Origin: Polyangiaceae bacterium
GTDB taxonomy: Bacteria > Myxococcota_A > Polyangia > Polyangiales > Polyangiaceae
Assembly: GCA_025936115.1 (NCBI GenBank)
Contig: JAICTZ010000060.1
Span: 1 to 32,504, forward strand
DNA length: 32,504 nucleotides
Direction: 5' to 3'
The position numbers and the translations under genes are program-made. Under the pieces are notes generated by a model. It searched no databases. It was not told where the DNA came from and saw nothing but the letters and a program-made list of their open reading frames with translations. Position 1 is the stretch's first letter; each line of letters starts with the position of its first letter. Of the stretch, positions 7,412-14,915 are shown piece after piece.

Positions 7412-8080
7412 ATGACGCGAAAAACGGGTTTCGTTCCTCAACTCGCGATCGGTACGGCGGTCGCGTGCGTGATTCCGTCGCAGCTCACCGCGTGCGGCGG
7501 GCAATCGGAGAGTACCGACGGCGGCTCGGGTCCCGGCGCCGCGGGAGGCGCCGGCGGCACGACGGGCGGCTCGGGTGGGAGCGGCGCGAAAGGCGGCGGG
7601 AACTCCGGGGGGAGCGGTGCCGTCGGCGGCGTGGGGACGGGCGGCGTGATGGGTACGGGCGGGTTCTTCGTGCTCGCGGTCGGAGCGTTCGGCGGAAGCG
7701 GCGGGACGGGCGCAACGCCGAACACGGGTGGTGCGGGCGGCCTCGGCGGAAGCGCTGGTCGCGGTGGCCGTGGCGGTCGCGGTGGTCGCGGCCAAGGGGG
7801 CCGAGCCGGGGGCGCGGGAGCGGGCGGTGTGTCGCAAGGTGGCGTGATGGGGCGCGGCGGGACGTTCATCGCGCTCGCGATCGCAGCTTTCGGCAACGAC
7901 GGCGGTGTGAGCGGCACGTCGGGTGCTGACGGTCTCGGCGGTGCGTCGGGACGCGGGACGGCCGGTGCCGGGCAAGGCGGGCAGGGCGGCGCTGCGGGCA
8001 ACGCCGGAAATCAGGGGCGCGCGGGCTTCTTCGTGCTCGCCGCCGAAGCGTTCGGCGGGAGCGGTCGGGGCACGCCGTGA
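7412..8080 (+). CDS. Gly-rich lipoprotein with three copies of a hydrophobic motif
   Basis: This 222-residue protein starts at ATG 7412 (GGGAGAG just upstream). It has a signal peptide ending in a canonical lipobox, SQLTAC (Cys28), and is then almost entirely Gly/Ser/Ala/Arg-rich. Embedded in this low-complexity chain are three related hydrophobic blocks: GFFVLAVGAFGGSGG (84-98), GTFIALAIAAFGNDGG (150-165) and GFFVLAAEAFGGSGR (205-219). The first two follow a GGVMG element. They are too short to be membrane helices and too similar to be chance. The stop TGA (8078-8080) overlaps the GTG start of the ferritin-like gene by four bases, so translation is coupled. It could be the substrate or scaffold of the two downstream proteins; this is inference from operon structure. 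Confidence 0.87.
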   Translation: MTRKTGFVPQLAIGTAVACVIPSQLTACGGQSESTDGGSGPGAAGGAGGTTGGSGGSGAKGGGNSGGSGAVGGVGTGGVMGTGGFFVLAVGAFGGSGGTGATPNTGGAGGLGGSAGRGGRGGRGGRGQGGRAGGAGAGGVSQGGVMGRGGTFIALAIAAFGNDGGVSGTSGADGLGGASGRGTAGAGQGGQGGAAGNAGNQGRAGFFVLAAEAFGGSGRGTP

Positions 8081-8931
8081 GCTTCGGCACCGTCGAGGTG
8101 CGGCGCTCGAAGAGCAAGACGGCGCTCGCGCGGCATCACGATCGCGCGCTGCGCGGCGAGCTCGCGCGCGTTTCGAAGCCGATTCCGTGGGAGGATTTCG
8201 AACGCGAGCGTTACGCGGAGCCGGCGCTCGCGCTCGCTCGCGACCTCTTCACGAAGCTCGCGATGGGCGAGTACAGCGCGGTCGGACTCTTCGCGCAGAT
8301 CACGGCGGGCCTCGCGTTCACGGGCGCTCCGCTCGATATCGTGGCCGCTTCCACGCGCGTGGGCAGCGACGAAATTCGGCACGCGGAGTATTGCCTGCGC
8401 ATGGCGGAGCTCTGCGCGGGGGAGCCCGTGAGCGTGCTGATCGAGCATGAGGCGATTGCCGCGAACGTGCCGGCTGCGACGAACCAGGCGAACGTGGATT
8501 TCTTGGTGTTCAAGTACGCCGCCATCGGTGAAACGCTCGCGGCGGCCCTCCTCACCGAGTGCCGGCGGCGCGCGACCGATCCGGTGCTGAAGGCGCTCTT
8601 CGGCTCGCTCGTCGCGGACGAGGTGCACCACGCGCGGCTCGGCTGGTACTACGCGGCGTATCGCGCGCCGCTCTTCACGTTGCCCGAGCGCCAGGAGCTC
8701 GCCGATCGTGTCGCCGAGTTCGTGATGGGCATCGAGGAGGAGTTTTGGCTCGGCCGCGACGCGCCGGTGAGCGCGCGCGGCGCGGCCAAGGCGCTCGGCG
8801 TGCTCGATTCGGACACGCAGCGGCGCGTGATCGCGGACGTGATGGAGGGCGAAATCCTCGGCGCGCTCGACGAAGTCGGCCTCGGGGCGTCCCTCGCGTG
8901 GCGCGCGCGCCGGCGTCCCGCGGGCGCATGA
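8077..8931 (+). CDS. Ferritin-like diiron protein
   Basis: This 284-residue protein starts at GTG 8077, overlapping the previous stop (GTGA). It is alpha-helical with the full carboxylate/histidine ligand set of the ferritin-like superfamily: Glu65 (GEYSAVGLF), Glu99 and His102 (DEIRH), Glu152 (IGETLAAAL), Glu182 and His185 (DEVHH). This two-fold E / ExxH pattern binds a dinuclear metal centre and supports oxygen or peroxide chemistry in oxidases, N-oxygenases, fatty-acid desaturases and ferritins. No signal peptide is visible, so it should be cytoplasmic. It lies between a lipoprotein and an AMMECR1-domain gene, with 4-base overlaps on both sides, so it likely works with them. Whether it oxidises a small molecule or a peptide cannot be told from sequence. 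Confidence 0.92.
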   Translation: MSFGTVEVRRSKSKTALARHHDRALRGELARVSKPIPWEDFERERYAEPALALARDLFTKLAMGEYSAVGLFAQITAGLAFTGAPLDIVAASTRVGSDEIRHAEYCLRMAELCAGEPVSVLIEHEAIAANVPAATNQANVDFLVFKYAAIGETLAAALLTECRRRATDPVLKALFGSLVADEVHHARLGWYYAAYRAPLFTLPERQELADRVAEFVMGIEEEFWLGRDAPVSARGAAKALGVLDSDTQRRVIADVMEGEILGALDEVGLGASLAWRARRRPAGA

Positions 8932-10340
8932 GCGCGGAATTTCCGCTACAGGCGCTGCCGGCGCCGCTCACGGCGGAGGAGCGCGCGGACGTCAAAGCAG
9001 CGTTGCGCGTCCTCCTCGCCTGGCAAGTCGAGCTCGGGCGCTGGGCGCTCCCCGCGCGCGCGCCCGACGCGACGCCGATCGTCTCATTTTATCTCGACGG
9101 GCGGCTCGTCGGCTGCTCCGGTACGACCGAGGGTGAGCCCGGCGTGCGGCTCGGACGAGCCTTCGTGCAAGCGCTCGGCGATCCGCGCTTCGGCGGCGTG
9201 CCCGACGCCGCACGCGGGCGTCTCGTCGCGCAGGTGTCGTACCCGCATTCGCCGCGACGGCTCGACCCCGCGAGCGCCGTCACCGAGCTCGAAATCGGGA
9301 CGCACGGTCTCGCGCTCGTCGCAACGAACGCACGCGGCTCCCTCTTGCCGGACGTGGCGCGCGAGCACGCGCTCGCTCCCGAGGATTTCCTGGAAGCACT
9401 CGCCGACAAGGCGGGACTCGAGCGCGACGCCTGGCCCGAGGACGGACTCTTCGCGTTCGAAACCTCACGCGTCGTTGCGCGGCTGCAAGAGCTGACACCG
9501 CGTGCCTCCGAACCGATCACCGCGGCCGCGTCGTGGCTCGGAGCGCGCGTCCACGAGTCGCACGTCGATTTCGGCTTCGAGCCCACGACGGGCGAGGGCA
9601 TCGCCGATCCACCGATGTTTCACGGGCGCGTCGCCATCTTGGTGCGCGCGCTCTTCGCGCAGAGCACGGCGCGCGGAGCCGCGGTGCGCGCCAAGCGCTG
9701 GCTCGAAGACGAGCTCCGCCGCGGGCTTCGCGGCGACTCGCGCGTGGCGTTGCCGAATTCTCTGCCGCTCCTCGCCGGCACGCTCGCGCTGTGTGCCCTG
9801 GCGGACATCGATTGCACGGCGAAGCTCGAAGAGCTCGCGCGCGCGCCGGAGCTCGCCGCCGCGCCCTGGTACGCCGGCCAAGTCGTCACGGCGCTCGGTC
9901 CGCGCGCACCTGAAGCGCTCTACGGCGCCGTCGTCGCGCGCCTCGACGACGAGCCGTACGCGCCGTGGTCACTCAGCGCCGCCCACGCGCGCCGTGACGA
10001 GCCCGTCGTGCGGCGTGCCGCTGCGCGGCTCGCGAGCTGTGTGCGCACGAGCCCTCCGCACCGCGGCGGTGTCGGCCCCGTCGTGCCCGAGATTGCGCGC
10101 ACCGCCGCGACCATCGAAGCGCTCGCCCCCGTCGCCGTCACACCCGAGGAACACGCCGCCGTGCGTCTCGCGCGAGAGTTCGTGCTCGCTCACCAGCTGA
10201 CGGGCGCCGAATACGCGCCCGCGCTCGACGCCGCCGCCGTGAGCGGCGCTTTTCCGATTTCTCCCGTCGCGTCTTTTCTGCAAATCGACGTCACGGCGCA
10301 CGCGCTTTTGGCGCTCGTGCGGGCGGCTTCATTCCCGTAA
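8928..10340 (+). CDS. AMMECR1 domain fused to a C-terminal alpha-toroid-like domain
   Basis: The start is ATG 8928 (ATGA overlap with the ferritin-like gene); the frame extends upstream only inside that gene. The 470-residue product has an AMMECR1 domain at about residues 15-180: FYLDGRLVGCSGTTEG (54-69), DPRFGGV (85-91), LVAQVSYP (99-106), LEIGTHGLAL (121-130), LLPDVA and then DFLEALADKAGL (139-164). The family signature RGCIG reads VGCSG here; the Cys is kept. Residues 195-470 are helical with LLAGTLALCALAD, WYAGQVVTALG and a closing SFLQIDVTAHALLALVRA, typical of alpha/alpha-toroid (terpene-cyclase-like) folds. AMMECR1 proteins are known from AmmeMemoRadiSam gene sets of unknown chemistry; no Memo or radical SAM gene is present here. 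Confidence 0.88.
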   Translation: MSAEFPLQALPAPLTAEERADVKAALRVLLAWQVELGRWALPARAPDATPIVSFYLDGRLVGCSGTTEGEPGVRLGRAFVQALGDPRFGGVPDAARGRLVAQVSYPHSPRRLDPASAVTELEIGTHGLALVATNARGSLLPDVAREHALAPEDFLEALADKAGLERDAWPEDGLFAFETSRVVARLQELTPRASEPITAAASWLGARVHESHVDFGFEPTTGEGIADPPMFHGRVAILVRALFAQSTARGAAVRAKRWLEDELRRGLRGDSRVALPNSLPLLAGTLALCALADIDCTAKLEELARAPELAAAPWYAGQVVTALGPRAPEALYGAVVARLDDEPYAPWSLSAAHARRDEPVVRRAAARLASCVRTSPPHRGGVGPVVPEIARTAATIEALAPVAVTPEEHAAVRLAREFVLAHQLTGAEYAPALDAAAVSGAFPISPVASFLQIDVTAHALLALVRAASFP

Positions 10341-10412
10341 CTTTTTCGGCTCGAAATGTGTCGAGAGCGCAGCCGCCCGTCACCGGGGCACGGAGAAACC
10401 CGTACTCGCGGT

Positions 10413-11024
10413 TCAGCTTTTGCGCGCGTACCACGCGACGATCTTCGGATGCGCGCTCACGTTCGCATGCACACCTTCGAGCTTCGGGAACGGCGCGAGC
10501 ACGTCGGTCGGGACGTGATCGAGCGCGCCTTTCTTGAACCAGGTCGCGATCACGTAGAGCTTGAGGTCCGCGACGCTGAGCTCCGGGCCGCCGGCGAACG
10601 GGCCTTTGATCTGCTTTTCCATGTTGCCCGCCCAGGTTCGCAGCGGACCTTCGACGAGCGCCGCGCGCCGCCGCTTGAGCTCCTCCGGATCCTGAATGCC
10701 GAAAGTAGCGCTGATGGCGGTCCGTAGATCCTCACAGGCTCCGAGCAGGGATTCGAGCCGGAACGCCTCCCACTCGTCCTTGGGCAAGAGTCCGTAGCGG
10801 CGGCCGACGTACGCCAGAATCGCATTGCTTTGGCTGACGGGAGGCTTGCCTTCCGCCTCGAGCACGGGGAGGCTCCCGAACGGCATCGTAGGCTTGAGGC
10901 TCGCCCAATCTGCCCGCGCGATGCGATTGTCGGTGAAGTCGACGCCGGCCGCGAAGAGCGCGAGCCGACACTCTTCACCGCGGCTGGTCGGCGCGTCGAA
11001 ATACGTGAGCTTCAGTTTCGTCAT
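10413..11024 (-). CDS. Glutathione S-transferase family protein
   Basis: The 203-residue protein starts at the ATG complementary to 11022-11024 (MTKLKLTYFDAPTSRGEE). A start 36 bases further upstream is possible but adds a tail not seen in the family. The N-terminal thioredoxin-like domain (1-80) contains the substrate-facing Tyr in LTYFDA, the cis-Pro segment GSLPVLE and the glutathione-contact motif QSNAILAYVGRRYGL, as in sigma/prostaglandin-type GSTs. The helical domain covers residues 85-203, with the buried N-capping region ELSVADLKLYVI. Role: glutathione conjugation or a related thiol reaction in the cytoplasm. It is convergent with the AMMECR1 gene (72 bases between stops) and stands alone. 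Confidence 0.94.
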   Translation of the reverse strand: MTKLKLTYFDAPTSRGEECRLALFAAGVDFTDNRIARADWASLKPTMPFGSLPVLEAEGKPPVSQSNAILAYVGRRYGLLPKDEWEAFRLESLLGACEDLRTAISATFGIQDPEELKRRRAALVEGPLRTWAGNMEKQIKGPFAGGPELSVADLKLYVIATWFKKGALDHVPTDVLAPFPKLEGVHANVSAHPKIVAWYARKS

Positions 11025-11098
11025 GCGACCGAGCCTAGGACCAGGGACCCCCGATGTCACGGTGCGTGGCAGGCGAAATAGGTGAGCGTGGAGTACCC

Positions 11099-11275
11099 GT
11101 GACGGCGGCCGTGCGCGTGCTCCGGCAGCACGGCATGGCGTTCGAGCCGCACCTCTACGCGTACGAGGCGCGCGGCGGGACGCGGGTCTCGGCGCGCGAG
11201 CTCGGCGTTGCGGAGCCGAGCGTGCTCACGAAAGTGTTCGGCGCGACCCCGGTCGAGGTTGCGCTCGAGCGCTGA
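11099..11275 (+). pseudogene. Internally deleted ybaK/ebsC-type aminoacyl-tRNA deacylase remnant
   Basis: A 58-codon frame from GTG 11099, with GGAG at 11090-11093 as ribosome binding site. Its first ~40 residues (VTAAVRVLRQHGMAFEPHLY, then a segment ending ARELGV) match the start of YbaK/EbsC Cys-tRNA(Pro) deacylases. Its last ~15 residues (LTKVFGATPVEVALER) resemble the family's C-terminal helix. The roughly 90 residues between them, which hold the catalytic Lys and the substrate pocket, are missing. The junction is in frame. Families of this type are about 150-160 residues long. I infer a deletion derivative without editing activity. The stop lies 3 bases before the end of the opposing VWA gene. 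Confidence 0.6.
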
Positions 11276-11278
11276 ACG

Positions 11279-12760
11279 TCAGCGGCAGGGGCCGTCGACC
11301 GAAAGTGGCTGAAGCGCCTTGTAATCGACGCAGGCGCGGCCGTTCAGCGTGAGGTGCTGCCCGTCGTCCTCGAGTACCCAACCGTCCGCATCGCCCTCCA
11401 CCCGCTGCGTGGTTCCGACCGTCACTCGGAGGTGCGTCGTCCGCGTCGCGCCGTCGAGCGGAATCGTACACGAGAGCGCGCCGCTGAGGAGCGACGTGAG
11501 CGCGGCGACGAGCTCGGTCGCTGCGTCCGCAGCAGTCGTATCGACTTGGAACGGGTAGCCCGCGTCGGGCGCGTCCGGCGTGTAACTCGCGGTCAGCGTG
11601 CCTTTGCTGCAGGCCTCGTATTTGGCCGAGCAGGAGCTGGAAGTCGGATCGTCGCAACCCGGCGGCGGCTGGACGGGCGCGCCGACGCCCGCGTTCGCCA
11701 GATCCTGCAGGTGGAGATTGCCGCAGCGCTCGCTCGCCGGACAGCCCGAATTCGGCTGATTGATGATGTCGCCCACGCCGAGCACCATGAGCCCGACGCC
11801 CGCCCCGTACGCATCTTGCGCCGCCCTGAGGGCTTGATCTTGCCCGCATTTCGGGGCCTCGACCACGCAGGTGTTCGGGTTCCCGTCGGTCGCGAGCAAG
11901 ATGTATTTGGGCCCCGCGTCGGGATCGGCGAGGAGCAGACTCGTCGCGTAGCCTAGCGCGTAGTTCGTCGGCGTTTCCCACTGTGGGAAAGGCGGCGACG
12001 ACGGATTGTAGCTCGCCCCGACGCTCGTGTAGGCGGAGTCGATCGCGTCATAGTTGTCGAGAGCAGGCGCGACCGCCGTCATCGTCGCGCACGCAGGGTC
12101 CGTCTCGGAGGATGCGAGGTGGCCTTCGTAGCTCAGGAAGCCGAAACGCAGCTGGTGCTCGAGCGGTTTCACGACGCCTGCGCTCGGATCCATCAGCGCG
12201 GCTTTCAAGAGGGACCACGTCGTCGGCAGCGTCTCGAACATGCTCGACGACGTGTCGACCAGAAGCTCGACGGTCGGCACGACGGGGGTTACGGTGATGA
12301 CCACTCTCTCGCACGTGCCGCCTGCGCCTGCGCCGCCGTTCGTCGTCTCATCACCGCCGAAGCCGGCGGGTGAGTCACCTCCCGCGCTCGTCGCGCCGGT
12401 GCCGCCGTGACCTGCATTCGCGACGCCTTGCTTGCCGCCATTTCCGCCCGCCGTTCCGCCGTGGCCGCCGTGGGCGCTCGATCCACCGCTGTTCCCCGCT
12501 CGTCCCCCCGCGGCGACAGCGCCCTGGCCCGAGCCGCCTGCGCCGTTCTCACCGGCCGTCGTTCCTGTGCCGCCGCCCGGCGCTTTGCCGCCAGCGCCGG
12601 CTGTTGTGCTCTTGCCCGCCGATCCCGTTCCTCCGGTCGTGCTCTTACCGGCCGCGGCGCCGTCGCCACCGGGGTCCGCTTCACACCCCGGGAGGGCGCC
12701 CGCGACCGCGGCGAGTACGTAAACCCCGAGACCGAGGATCGAAGTGAGCTTTCTTTTCAC
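11279..12760 (-). CDS. VWA-domain lipoprotein with Gly-rich linker
   Basis: This 493-residue protein has a signal peptide (KRKLTSILGLGVYVLAAVAG) ending in a lipobox ALPGC (Cys26). A Gly/Ser/Ala/Thr linker of about 120 residues (28-148) follows, then a von Willebrand factor A domain from about 158 to 440. The MIDAS metal site is visible: DTSSS (169-173) after the hydrophobic strand VPTVELLV, and the later TDGNPNT element. The domain also has GDIINQPNSGC and several Cys residues likely to form disulphides. VWA domains mediate metal-dependent protein binding, here presumably at the outer membrane surface. Transcription runs left and starts next to a degraded gene fragment. Binding partner unknown. 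Confidence 0.93.
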   Translation of the reverse strand: MKRKLTSILGLGVYVLAAVAGALPGCEADPGGDGAAAGKSTTGGTGSAGKSTTAGAGGKAPGGGTGTTAGENGAGGSGQGAVAAGGRAGNSGGSSAHGGHGGTAGGNGGKQGVANAGHGGTGATSAGGDSPAGFGGDETTNGGAGAGGTCERVVITVTPVVPTVELLVDTSSSMFETLPTTWSLLKAALMDPSAGVVKPLEHQLRFGFLSYEGHLASSETDPACATMTAVAPALDNYDAIDSAYTSVGASYNPSSPPFPQWETPTNYALGYATSLLLADPDAGPKYILLATDGNPNTCVVEAPKCGQDQALRAAQDAYGAGVGLMVLGVGDIINQPNSGCPASERCGNLHLQDLANAGVGAPVQPPPGCDDPTSSSCSAKYEACSKGTLTASYTPDAPDAGYPFQVDTTAADAATELVAALTSLLSGALSCTIPLDGATRTTHLRVTVGTTQRVEGDADGWVLEDDGQHLTLNGRACVDYKALQPLSVDGPCR

Positions 12761-12831
12761 GCTCTTCCTCCAACCAAAGCGTGATTCTGTGCTCGCGCTC
12801 CGAGCCTCGTCAATGCCGTCGAGCGTCGAGC

Positions 12832-13242
12832 CTACCCCAAACCCGCGTTCGCGAGGATCGTATCGATACCCGCGCGTGCCTGCGTCGCGTCGAAGACATA
12901 CTCGGCGCTCGCGCCGCGCAGGCTGCCGAAATCCAAGCCGAGAAAGCTCGAGGGACCGAACATGGCGCCCGGCAGCGCCGAGGAGGAGTGCACGCTCGTG
13001 ACGTTGAGCGATTTGAACCGGGCGTCGGTGATCATGCGGAGCAGGGGATTGCCCGGTAGCTCGATGTCGTCCCGTAGAGGTGGACGAGGCCCGGTGGAAA
13101 ATCGAAGAGAGCCGACCTGAGGCTCGCGTCGTTCGGTTGAGCGTTCACGGACGGGATCGTTCGCGGAATGTACGTCGCGCCATTGCGCGTTCGCGTTGAC
13201 CTGCAGCCGGGGGTCACTCGCGGGCATCAGAGCGCCGGCCAT
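12832..13242 (-). pseudogene. Degraded gene fragment with a frameshift
   Basis: Two overlapping minus-strand frames each look coding over part of their length. One (13217 down to about 13070) reads IPSVNAQPNDASLRSALFDF then PPGLVHLYG. The other (about 13070 down to 12832) continues with DDIELPGNPLLRMITDARF, followed by SLNVTSVHSSSALPG and a C-terminus ending ILANAGLG. Adding one G to the minus-strand GGG at 13071-13073 joins them as ...LYGDDIELPG.... The family is not recognised. The fragment is too short for a complete enzyme and its 5' end runs into the promoter of the next gene, so I consider it the 3' remnant of a lost gene, although a base-call error may add to the break. Confidence 0.5.
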
Positions 13243-13286
13243 ACGCGGGTCATTTCATCGAGCGCACGCGTGACTCCTATGTGGGA

Positions 13287-13301
13287 GTGAGTGCGACTCA
13301 C
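13287..13301. promoter_or_regulatory. 15-bp palindrome (GTGAGT-GCG-ACTCAC) upstream of the deacetylase lipoprotein
   Basis: Perfect 6+3+6 inverted repeat, 84 bases before the ATG at 13386. A second site with the same architecture and nearly the same arms (GTGAAT-GTG-ATTCAC, 15956-15970) lies 44 bases upstream of the lipoprotein gene starting at 15911. Together they give GTGARTGYGAYTCAC, a plausible operator for one dimeric regulator. A further near-palindrome, ACTCC-N6-GGAGT, lies just upstream (13272-13287). Confidence 0.5.
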
Positions 13302-13385
13302 CTGACTTTCGCGGCTCGAAATCCTGTGCGCGTCGTTCTGCGCGCGCGTAGAGTGAGCGAGGGCGCAAAAGGAGCCACTAGCTGA

Positions 13386-14906
13386 ATGGGAGTCTTCGGT
13401 CGCGGTTTGTTCGTTCGAGGTGCGGGGCTACGGAGCTCGCGGGGTCTTTCGGTGTTGGCCGTAGCCACGCTCTACGTGGCGTGCACGGATCCACCGAACC
13501 TCGGTGACCGCGGGTCCGGCGGCAGCGGCGGAACGACGGGCGGCACCGCTGGAGCGGGCGCGAAGGGCGGCTCGAGCACCGGCGGTTCGAGCGGCGGTGA
13601 CGGCGCGAAGGGTGGCAGTGCCGGCGCGAACGGGGGCAAAGGCGGCTCGAGCGGGAAGGCCGGCACCGGCGGCAAAGGTGGCGGCACGACAGGCGGCACC
13701 GGCGGCGGCATGACCGGGGGCACCGATCAAATGGGCGAGGGCGGGATGTCGGCGGGCATGGCTGGCGAAGGTGGCGCGTCCGGCGGCGTCGCGGGCGAAG
13801 CCGGCGTCGGAGCCGCGTCCGGTGAGGGCGGCGCCGGCGCAGAAGCGGGCGCCGGTCCCGTCGATACCGTGTGCACCAAGGCAGCGGCATCGGTCGGCGG
13901 CAAATCCATCATGCACGCGCCTCCGACCACGGGCGCTCGACCGAGCGGCACACCCGGCAACATGAAGGTCATCAACTGGGCCGGCTTCAAGGGCGCGCTG
14001 TCCTGGACTTTCGACGACAACCTTGCGTCCATGGTCGCGCACTACCCCGATCTCAACGCTGTCGGCGTGCCGCTCACGTTCTATCTCGTGTGCAGCACGG
14101 AGGGGAGCAATCAGGTTTGGCACACGGCGCACGCCGACGGCCACGAGCTCGGCAACCACACCATCCACCATTGCAACGCGGACGGGAACGGGTGCTCGTT
14201 CGGCAACGCCGTAGGCACCCAAGACCCCGTCACCGAGATCGACCAATGCACCGCGCAACTCGTCTCGGAGTACGGTCTCGACGGCATCTATTCGATGGCG
14301 GCGCCCAACGGCGATACGGGTTGGGACGCCTATGCGTCGACGCGCTTCTTGTTGAATCGTGGCGTTTCGAGCTCGGGGGGTGTCCTGCCGAACTCGAACT
14401 CGGACCCCTTCAATCTCCCGTGTCACATCTCGAACGGACCCGACAACGGCGTGCCCGACGCCACGAACTCGCAGCTAGCAGCCGGCCCCGGCGGATTCAA
14501 CGAGCTCACCGATGCCACGGCGACGAGCGGCAAGTGGGACACCATCCTCATTCACGGCTTCGGCCCGAATGACTACGGCTACCACGAAGTTCAAATCTCC
14601 GAAGCCGTCGCCGCCATCACGTACTCCAAGGACCAGCGAGACGCCGGCAACGTCTGGGTCGATACCGTAACGGCCATCGGCGCGTATTGGCGTGCCCAAA
14701 AAGCGGTATCGAGCGCCACCCCGGTCACCTCCGGCAGCGACATCACCTACTCCTGGACGCTGCCGGAGCACTTCCCGCCGAACATGTACCTGCGCGTGAC
14801 CGTCGACGGCGGCACGCTCACCCAGTGCGGCACCGAGCTCACGTGGGACGACCACGGCTACTACGAGATCGCGCTAGACGCGGGGTCCGTCACGATCTCG
14901 CCGTAG
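13386..14906 (+). CDS. NodB-type polysaccharide deacetylase-like lipoprotein with Gly-rich linker
   Basis: This 506-residue protein starts at ATG 13386, preceded by AAAAGGAG (13367-13374). The signal peptide ends in LYVAC (Cys33). A Gly/Ser/Ala-rich linker with scattered Lys and Met runs to about residue 158. The catalytic domain has the NodB metal-site motifs: SWTFDDN (206-212; Asp210/Asp211) and HELGNHTIHH (253-262), i.e. the HxxxH zinc pair. Later IHGFG and a C-terminal strand-rich segment (about 440-506) complete the fold. Family members remove acetyl groups from carbohydrate polymers; here presumably at the cell surface or periplasm. The convergent gene at 14916 encodes a carbohydrate-binding-like lipoprotein that shares its upstream palindrome, so the two may act on the same polymer. 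Confidence 0.93.
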   Translation: MGVFGRGLFVRGAGLRSSRGLSVLAVATLYVACTDPPNLGDRGSGGSGGTTGGTAGAGAKGGSSTGGSSGGDGAKGGSAGANGGKGGSSGKAGTGGKGGGTTGGTGGGMTGGTDQMGEGGMSAGMAGEGGASGGVAGEAGVGAASGEGGAGAEAGAGPVDTVCTKAAASVGGKSIMHAPPTTGARPSGTPGNMKVINWAGFKGALSWTFDDNLASMVAHYPDLNAVGVPLTFYLVCSTEGSNQVWHTAHADGHELGNHTIHHCNADGNGCSFGNAVGTQDPVTEIDQCTAQLVSEYGLDGIYSMAAPNGDTGWDAYASTRFLLNRGVSSSGGVLPNSNSDPFNLPCHISNGPDNGVPDATNSQLAAGPGGFNELTDATATSGKWDTILIHGFGPNDYGYHEVQISEAVAAITYSKDQRDAGNVWVDTVTAIGAYWRAQKAVSSATPVTSGSDITYSWTLPEHFPPNMYLRVTVDGGTLTQCGTELTWDDHGYYEIALDAGSVTISP

Positions 14907-14915
14907 CGTCGCCGG

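Noticed and set aside
8559..8927. Upstream extension of the AMMECR1 gene frame
   Set aside because: It is inside the ferritin-like gene and Arg-rich; ATG 8928 overlaps that gene's stop in the usual way.
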